A stretch of 64,000 nt of DNA from positions 186,001 to 250,000 of the forward strand of contig NZ_JACGWT010000002.1 of assembly GCF_014137855.1 (NCBI RefSeq). The letters are read 5' to 3'. Made by a program: the position numbers and the translations under genes. This DNA comes from Microlunatus kandeliicorticis. GTDB taxonomy: Bacteria; Actinomycetota; Actinomycetes; Propionibacteriales; Propionibacteriaceae. Shown piece after piece: positions 59,319 through 64,000 of this stretch (the first letter of the stretch is position 1; the number at the start of each line of letters is the position of its first letter). The notes below the pieces were generated by a model, which saw only the letters and a program-made list of their open reading frames with translations, did no database searches and was not told where the DNA came from.

Positions 59319-59654
59319 TCACCCGATCAGCCCGAACGGGTTGCCGTCGGCGTCGGTCAGGGTGGCCACCCGCGGGCCGCCGACGTCGCGCGGCTGCTCG
59401 GTCACCGTGGCGCCGGCGGCGGTGAGCTCGGCGATGGTGGCGTCGAGGTCGCTGCTCGACCAGTTGCCGACCGGCACGGTCTGGCCGCGCTTCGCGCCGT
59501 TCGGGTCGAGGCCGATCTCCACGTCGCCGACGCGGTAGCCGACGTAGTAGGGCTGGTCGGTGTGCGGCTCGCCCAGCAGCGTGGTGTAGATCCGCTTGGC
59601 TGCCTCGAGGTCGTCGACGGGGAAGACGATCGAGTGGAGCCCGGTGGTGGTCAT
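59319..59654 (-). CDS. VOC-family (glyoxalase-like) protein
   Basis: A 111-residue single-domain vicinal-oxygen-chelate protein that should dimerise. Strips: TGLHSIVFPVDDLEAAKRIY, LLGEPHTDQPYYVGYRVGDV and PRVATLTDADGNPFGLIG. The metal-ligand positions expected in glyoxalase I are His in TTGLHSIVFP and the final strand where Glu is usual; here the final strand has GLIG, without Glu, so metal binding is doubtful. AAGGAG stands before ATG 59654. Substrate unknown. Confidence 0.87.
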   Translation of the reverse strand: MTTTGLHSIVFPVDDLEAAKRIYTTLLGEPHTDQPYYVGYRVGDVEIGLDPNGAKRGQTVPVGNWSSSDLDATIAELTAAGATVTEQPRDVGGPRVATLTDADGNPFGLIG

Positions 59655-59787
59655 GGCTACTCCTTCGGTGGGTGGGTGGCGGTCATCGTCCTGACGCGCG
59701 CCGAGCCTCTGGTGTGACGGGGCCGTCCGCGACGCCACGGCCGATCCTGCTCGACGTCCCGGGTCGCTCGCCCACCCGCCGCCGCCA

Positions 59788-60264
59788 TCAGCCGAGGGTG
59801 GCCAGCAGGGTCAGCGGGCCCCAGGCCAGGATCGGCAGGTAGCAGGCCACCATCAGGGCCAGCGGTGCTCCGCTGACCAGGCCCTGGTCGGGCCGGACGC
59901 CCTGCGCGAGCTGGCCGACCATCGACACGTCGAAGAGGTACGTGACGGCCGATCCGCCGGCCAGCCCTGCGACCACCGGCGGCGTGACCGGGACCCGGCG
60001 GCCGAGCACGCGCTCGCCCCACGGGCGGGCCAGGCCGGTGACCAGGAACCCAGTGGCCAGCTGGACCGCGCTCAGCCCGAAGACGTAGGCGTAGCCCGCG
60101 GCGGGACGGTCCCCGAGCTCGTAGCTCCGCAGCTCGGCGGTGCCGGGCAACACCCCGGTGATCATCAGGACCCGCCAGAGCGCCGACGGCACCGTGACCA
60201 GGAAGGCGGCGGTGGCGACGCCTCGCAGCCAGGACGGTCTGCGAGTCGTGGTGGGAGAACGCAC
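59788..60264 (-). CDS. Hypothetical four-helix membrane protein
   Basis: A 158-residue membrane protein with about four helices: WLRGVATAAFLVTVPSALWR, AYVFGLSAVQLATGFLVTGL, TPPVVAGLAGGSAVTYLFDV and PLALMVACYLPILAWGPLTL. It begins with a basic RSPTTTRRPSW tail. I do not recognise a characterised family; similar small proteins are common in actinobacteria. GTG 60264 is leaderless with TAGTTT 6 nt upstream. The gap of about 130 bp to the VOC gene holds nothing recognisable. Confidence 0.65.
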   Translation of the reverse strand: MRSPTTTRRPSWLRGVATAAFLVTVPSALWRVLMITGVLPGTAELRSYELGDRPAAGYAYVFGLSAVQLATGFLVTGLARPWGERVLGRRVPVTPPVVAGLAGGSAVTYLFDVSMVGQLAQGVRPDQGLVSGAPLALMVACYLPILAWGPLTLLATLG

Positions 60265-60270
60265 CCTCGC

Positions 60271-60276
60271 AAACTA
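60271..60276 (-). promoter_or_regulatory. Leaderless promoter -10 (TAGTTT)
   Basis: Minus-strand TAGTTT, then 6 nt, then GTG 60264. Confidence 0.5.
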
Positions 60277-60334
60277 GCGTCCGGCTCCGCCCGGGGGTGG
60301 TCGGACGGCGGCGTGGACCGCGTGCGGACCCCGC

Positions 60335-61141
60335 TCAGACGCGGCGCCGCCGGTAGATCGTCGTGGCCACGACGTAGGCGACCACGGTGATGGCGACCAG
60401 CCAGACCAACGCCACGGTCAGGTTGGAGCCGACCGGCTGCCCGTTGAGCAGGGCCCGGATCGCGTCGACGATCGAGGTCACCGGTTGGTTCTGGGCGAAG
60501 GCGCGGACCGGGCCGGGCATGGTCGCGGTGGGCACGAACGCCGAGCTGATGAACGGCAGGAAGATCAACGGGTAGGCGAATGCGCCGGCCGCGTCGACGG
60601 TCTTGGCCAGCAGTCCCGGGATGACCGCGAGCCAGGTCAGGGCGAGGGTGAAGAGCAGCAGGATTCCGGTGACGGCGAGCCAGGCGAGCGGTCCGGCCTC
60701 GGAGCGGAAGCCCATGATCAACGCGGCTCCGACCACCACGACCAGCGAGACCAGGTTGGCCACCAGCGAGGTGAGCACGTGCGACCAGAGCACCGCCGAC
60801 CGGGCGATCGGCATCGACTGGAGACGTTCGACGATGCCGCCGCGGACGTCGAGGAACAGCCGGTAGGCGGTGTAGGAGATGCCCGAGGCGACGGTGATCA
60901 GCAGGATCCCCGGCAGCAGGTAGCTGACGTAGCTGCCGGAGCCGTGCTGGATGGCCCCGCCGAGCACGAACACGAACAGCAGCAGGAAGGCGATCGGCAT
61001 CAGCGCGGTGGTGATGACCGTGTCCAGGCTGCGGGTCACGTGCTTGAGCGAGCGGCCGAGCAGCACCCCCGTGTCGGCGACGGCCCGCGAGCGCCGGACG
61101 GCGGCCGGCGCGGTGGCCGGGGTGAGAGTGGTGGTGCTCAC
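60335..61141 (-). CDS. ABC-2 type transporter permease (DrrB-like)
   Basis: A 268-residue permease with six helices. The family strips are TALMPIAFLLLFVFVLGGAI, the outer loop SYLLPGILLITVASGISYTA and the coupling helix GIVERLQSMPIARSAVLWSH; the late loop FISSAFVPTATMPGPVRAFA then QNQPVTSIVDAIRALL is the ABC-2 signature seen in daunorubicin-type exporters (DrrB). GTG 61141 overlaps the ATPase stop in GTGA. Together with the ATPase and the DUF1048 protein it forms a three-gene operon. Cargo unknown; drug or lipid export is usual. Confidence 0.92.
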   Translation of the reverse strand: MSTTTLTPATAPAAVRRSRAVADTGVLLGRSLKHVTRSLDTVITTALMPIAFLLLFVFVLGGAIQHGSGSYVSYLLPGILLITVASGISYTAYRLFLDVRGGIVERLQSMPIARSAVLWSHVLTSLVANLVSLVVVVGAALIMGFRSEAGPLAWLAVTGILLLFTLALTWLAVIPGLLAKTVDAAGAFAYPLIFLPFISSAFVPTATMPGPVRAFAQNQPVTSIVDAIRALLNGQPVGSNLTVALVWLVAITVVAYVVATTIYRRRRV

Positions 61142-61974
61142 GATCGAGGTCCTTCCTCGGGTTCGGGTGCGGGACGGGTGGTGCCGCCGACGACCGCGAA
61201 GAAGACGTCCTCGAGGCTGGGCTGCTTCTCGACGTACTCGACCTCGGCGGGGGGCAGCAGCTGCTTGAGCTCGGCGAGCGTGCCGTCGACGATGATCCGG
61301 CCCTCGTGCAGGATGGCGATCCGGTCGGCCAGCTGCTCGGCTTCCTCGAGGTACTGAGTGGTCAGCAGCACGGTGGTGCCACCGCGGGCCAGCTCGCGGA
61401 CCGCGTCCCACACCTCGATCCGCGCGGCCGGGTCGAGACCCGTCGTGGGCTCGTCGAGGAAGACCACCGCCGGCTCGCCGACCAGGCTCATGGCCAGGTC
61501 GAGCCGTCGGCGCATCCCGCCGGAGTAGGTGGCGACCCGGCGGTCGGCCGCGTCGGTGAGCGAGAACGTCTCGAGCAGGATGTCCGCGACCGCGCGCGGC
61601 CGCGGGAGATGGCGGAGCCGGGCGACCAGCACGAGGTTCTCCCGGCCGGTGAGGATGTCGTCGACCGCCGCGAACTGGCCGGCCAGGCTGATGGTGTCCC
61701 GGACCCGGGCGGCCTCGGTACCGACGTCGTGGCCGAGCACCCGGGCGCTCCCGGCGTCGGCGCGGAGCAGGGTGGAGAGGATCCGGACCAGGGTGGTCTT
61801 GCCGGCGCCGTTGGAGCCGAGCAGGGCGACGATGCTGCCCCGCGCGACCTCGAGATCGACGCCGCGGAGCACCTCCAGCTGCCGGAACGACTTGCGCAAC
61901 CCGTGGACCGCGAGCGCCGGGGCCGACGGGCTCTGCGCCGCCGCCGGGGTTGGCGTCCGGGTGGCGGCACTCAC
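61138..61974 (-). CDS. ABC transporter ATP-binding protein (DrrA-like)
   Basis: A 278-residue ATPase. Walker A is GSNGAGKTT, signature YSGGMRRRLDLAMSL, Walker B VVFLDEPTTGLD, switch LTTQYLEEAEQLADR (His replaced by Gln, as in DrrA-type ATPases). The C-terminal tail PSLEDVFFAVVGG is the DrrA-specific LEDVF element. Residues 1-25 are a Pro/Ala/Thr-rich lead. GTG 61974 overlaps the DUF1048 stop by 4 nt. Confidence 0.93.
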   Translation of the reverse strand: MSAATRTPTPAAAQSPSAPALAVHGLRKSFRQLEVLRGVDLEVARGSIVALLGSNGAGKTTLVRILSTLLRADAGSARVLGHDVGTEAARVRDTISLAGQFAAVDDILTGRENLVLVARLRHLPRPRAVADILLETFSLTDAADRRVATYSGGMRRRLDLAMSLVGEPAVVFLDEPTTGLDPAARIEVWDAVRELARGGTTVLLTTQYLEEAEQLADRIAILHEGRIIVDGTLAELKQLLPPAEVEYVEKQPSLEDVFFAVVGGTTRPAPEPEEGPRS

Positions 61975-62351
61975 CGGGAGCCGCCGTCGGCACGAGCCGG
62001 GCCCTGCGGGTCGAGAGCGTCGGCACGGCCGATCGCGCTGGCGAGCCGGCGACGCTCGCGGTTCACCCAGCCGCCGGCCGGCTGGTCGCGGACCAGTCCG
62101 TCGGCGAACGCGACCGGATCCGGCCCGACCAGGGTGGCGATCGGGGTGCCGGCGGCCGCGCCGGCCTCGAGCCGGTCGGCCAGCCGCTCGAGCGTCTCCG
62201 CGACGCCGTCGGCGGTGCTCGGGCCGAAGACGTAGAGGTGCCGCTCGAGCGCCGGGACAGCCGCCCGGTAGCTCGCCGGCAGCCGGCGGGTGCGCGCCCG
62301 GTAGTCCCGGTACCGGCGCTTGTCGCCGACGAGGCTGGTGATGACGTTCAT
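61971..62351 (-). CDS. DUF1048 protein of a PadR/ABC operon
   Basis: A 126-residue helical protein of the DUF1048 family. The family segment is KRRYRDYRARTRRLPASYRA then AVPALERHLYVFGPSTADGV. DUF1048 genes normally sit between a PadR-type regulator and a DrrAB-like transporter; here the transporter follows with a 4-nt overlap, but no padR gene is found upstream in the window. The last ~20 residues are a loose charged tail. GGAGG precedes ATG 62351 by 6 nt. Function unknown. Confidence 0.85.
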   Translation of the reverse strand: MNVITSLVGDKRRYRDYRARTRRLPASYRAAVPALERHLYVFGPSTADGVAETLERLADRLEAGAAAGTPIATLVGPDPVAFADGLVRDQPAGGWVNRERRRLASAIGRADALDPQGPARADGGSR

Positions 62352-62402
62352 GGGTCCTCCCGGTGGGTCCGCGTGCGTCCGGATCGGTACTGCACGTCAC
62401 TG

Positions 62403-62419
62403 ACTACCGGTACATAGTA
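62403..62419 (-). promoter_or_regulatory. Promoter with inverted repeat of the DUF1048/ABC operon
   Basis: Minus-strand -10 TACTAT (62414-62419) overlaps an inverted repeat ACTA-N8-TAGT (62403-62418) around GTACCGG. The position and AT-rich arms fit a PadR-type operator. GTACCG is repeated once closer to the gene (62384-62390). Confidence 0.45.
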
Positions 62420-62469
62420 ACGCCGAGTAGCGCCGGGTTGGCAAGGGATTGCTGCCTCAGATTCGGCTC

Positions 62470-62639
62470 AAACTCTCGAGTTTGTGGATACCATCAACGA
62501 ACCCCCACCCGTCGCGCGAGCGGCGACGGCGTACCTCCGCGGCGGGCGATTGCTTGTGCCGCGTCGCCCACGCCCCCGTCTGCGCCCGTTGATCTCAGCC
62601 GGACTCGGCATCAACCGGGACCAGAACCCGACCCCCGGA
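62470..62639. other. Upstream region of the unknown gene, no clear coding
   Basis: Contains an inverted repeat CAAACTC-TC-GAGTTTG (62469-62484) of lower GC content. The frame of the next gene remains open back to GTG 62484, but the extra 52 residues are Pro/Arg-rich and look non-coding. Confidence 0.4.
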
Positions 62640-63917
62640 ATGGATGTCCTCGTGAACAACGAACTCGAGCTGGTCAGCGACGGCGACGGGCTGGCGGTGA
62701 TCGGCGACGCGACGACGGTTGACCTGTTTCTCTCCTCGGCGGGAGTGGCGTCGAGGGAGTTCGACTTCGCCGGTCGCCTGGGCTCTCTCCTCAGCCAGGC
62801 AGCGGGTCTCACGCAGGTGGGATCGCAGGTCGCCGCCGAGTCCGGTCGCTGGGTGAAGCTCACCGAGGAATCAGCCAAGGCCATGAAGCTCGGGAAGCTG
62901 ATGAGGGGATCGTCGGATTCCATCAACCGCGCCGTCGTGGTGACGAACAAGGGTGAGATCACCAAGCTGCTCGAGATCGTCAAACCCGGAGCCGGCACCT
63001 TCAGCAATCCCGCCCTCCTCGGCGGAGCCGCGGGGATCATGGCCCAGCTGGCCATGGAGCAGGCGATGGAGGAGATCACGGACTATCTGGCCGTGATCGA
63101 CGAGAAAGTCGACGATGTCCTTCGAGCCCAGAAGGACGCCGCGATCGCCCCGTTGCTCGGGGTTGGATTCGTCATCGACGAGGCGATGGAGATCCGTCGA
63201 GAAGTCGGTCACATCTCTGATGTCACCTGGTCGAAGGTGCAGGCCACGACCCAGACGATCGCGCAGGCACAGGGCTATGCCCTGCTCCAGCTGGACGCAC
63301 TCACGGAGAAGCTCGAGAAGAAGTCGCGCGTCGGCGACATGGCGAAGGTCGCTCGCGAGGCCGAGACCGCCGTCCGGGATTGGCTGGCCGTGTTGGCTCG
63401 GTGCTTTCAGCTGCAGGACGCGGTCGCAGTGCTCGAGCTGGACCGGGTGTTGATGGCGGGTCCCGAGGAGCTCGAACGCCACCGTCGCGCGCTCCGCCAC
63501 GCCCGGGCCAAGCGTCGATCGCAGATCACCGCGCGCACCGAGCAGATGCTCGAGCGGATGGACGCGGCCGCCGGCACCGCCAACGCACAGGTTCTGCTGC
63601 ACCCGCTGCAGTCCAGCGCCGTCATCACGTCGAGCAACCACGTCGCGAACGAGATCGTCGTGTTCCACGAGGGACTGGGGGTGGAAGGCGCCCGGGATGC
63701 GCTCGAGGCGAAGCGATGGCTCAGCGCCGCAGGAGACGTTCGCGACAAAGTCATCGAGGCCGGGGCCGGCGGAGTCGATGCGGCGAGCCGCATCGGGAGG
63801 TCGACCCTCGACAACGCCAGAGCCAGGACAGACCGCCTCGCAGAGGGTGTGACCGGACGGTGGAGGCGCCTGCGGGGCGGCGAGCCTTCGGAACCCGACG
63901 CCGACACGACCACCTGA
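62640..63917 (+). CDS. Hypothetical protein, lower GC, coiled-coil and hydrophobic segment
   Basis: A protein of 425 residues (from ATG 62640; GTG 62484 would give 477). I cannot name the family. The start MDVLVNNELELVSDGDGLAV resembles a short strand-rich head. It is followed by helical stretches rich in Ala, Gln and charge, with one Gly/Ala hydrophobic segment (SNPALLGGAAGIMAQLAMEQ, ~125-145) and a long predicted coiled coil (DDVLRAQKDAAIAP; YALLQLDALTEKLEKKSRVG). No signal peptide. The DNA has visibly lower GC than its neighbours, which suggests recent transfer. It converges on dnaB. Possibly a defence- or stress-related protein; that is a guess. Confidence 0.6.
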   Translation: MDVLVNNELELVSDGDGLAVIGDATTVDLFLSSAGVASREFDFAGRLGSLLSQAAGLTQVGSQVAAESGRWVKLTEESAKAMKLGKLMRGSSDSINRAVVVTNKGEITKLLEIVKPGAGTFSNPALLGGAAGIMAQLAMEQAMEEITDYLAVIDEKVDDVLRAQKDAAIAPLLGVGFVIDEAMEIRREVGHISDVTWSKVQATTQTIAQAQGYALLQLDALTEKLEKKSRVGDMAKVAREAETAVRDWLAVLARCFQLQDAVAVLELDRVLMAGPEELERHRRALRHARAKRRSQITARTEQMLERMDAAAGTANAQVLLHPLQSSAVITSSNHVANEIVVFHEGLGVEGARDALEAKRWLSAAGDVRDKVIEAGAGGVDAASRIGRSTLDNARARTDRLAEGVTGRWRRLRGGEPSEPDADTTT

Positions 63918-63952
63918 GCCATCCGTCCCTCGCGAGCCGGATCTCAGACGCC

Positions 63953-64000
63953 TCAGAACTGCATGTCGGCGAAGCGCGAGTAGTGGCCCTGGAAGGCGAC
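63953..64000 (-). CDS. dnaB: Replicative DNA helicase, C-terminal end (partial)
   Basis: Only the last 15 codons are inside the window: VAFQGHYSRFADMQF followed by TGA. The ending xxFQGHYSRFxDM is that of actinobacterial DnaB, in which the last helix of the RecA-like domain ends in this peptide. The helicase unwinds DNA at the replication fork. The rest lies beyond the right edge, so inteins or domain changes cannot be judged. Confidence 0.7.
   Translation of the reverse strand, partial: VAFQGHYSRFADMQF

Noticed and set aside
62484-62639. N-terminal extension of the unknown gene from GTG 62484
   Set aside because: The added 52 residues are Pro/Arg-rich without pattern, and the inverted repeat at 62469-62484 looks regulatory; ATG 62640 begins the regular sequence.

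Overview
The window is about 70-75 % G+C and densely coded. Most genes start with GTG, many neighbours overlap by 4 nt (GTGA or ATGA), and the gene families (DUF5302, DUF4395, F420/PPOX oxidoreductase, DICT domain, YibE/F) are typical of Actinobacteria. The carbohydrate-gene content and the dispersed CTTCGACAGGCTCAGCG repeats suggest a soil or plant-litter member of the Propionibacteriales (Microlunatus/Nocardioides-like); that placement is inference. No rRNA, tRNA, CRISPR array, insertion sequence or prophage was seen.

Layout. 1-12.1 kb: DNA glycosylase (cut by the left edge) and yaaA, a YibE/F membrane protein, truncated haemoglobin plus Nudix hydrolase, a DUF4395 protein, lysS with an ankyrin gene, a DICT protein, a YbjQ protein, DUF5302, an HAD phosphatase and a large CDP-alcohol phosphotransferase. 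12.1-16.7 kb: a TetR regulator with a perfect operator and a two-subunit ABC exporter. 16.7-27.5 kb: an Opp-type ABC importer operon led by a ROK regulator, then a phosphodiesterase-like gene and a GH3 beta-glucosidase. 27.6-32.3 kb: a membrane molybdopterin oxidoreductase and the three-gene proton-translocating transhydrogenase. 32.3-37 kb: a Tat-exported glycosidase-like protein behind a LacI-type operator, a guanidine exporter behind a guanidine-III riboswitch, an acetyltransferase and methionine aminopeptidase. 36.8-40.3 kb: a three-gene operon (zinc dehydrogenase, DAK-type kinase, RpiB-type isomerase) that matches a tetritol catabolic route. 40.5-47.1 kb: a TasA-like surface protein, ilvE, an L-xylulose-reductase-like SDR, GH130, PPOX, a secreted HtrA protease and DUF1810. 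47.1-59.2 kb: GH95, exonuclease III, a four-gene N-acyl amino acid/peptide operon, a phosphotransferase and GH36. 59.3-64 kb: glyoxalase-like protein, a DUF1048/ABC-2 transporter operon, a lower-GC unknown gene and the last codons of dnaB.

Themes. Sugar use is prominent (GH3, GH36, GH95, GH130, a LacI operator, a ROK-controlled importer, tetritol enzymes). Most singly transcribed genes appear to be leaderless: a -10 hexamer of the form nAnnnT lies 6-7 nt before the start codon at about 18 genes. Convergent gene pairs almost always end in inverted repeats. In five junctions a short hairpin contains both stop codons; in three others there is an array of the dispersed repeat, which shares the same CTGAGC/GCTCAG core.
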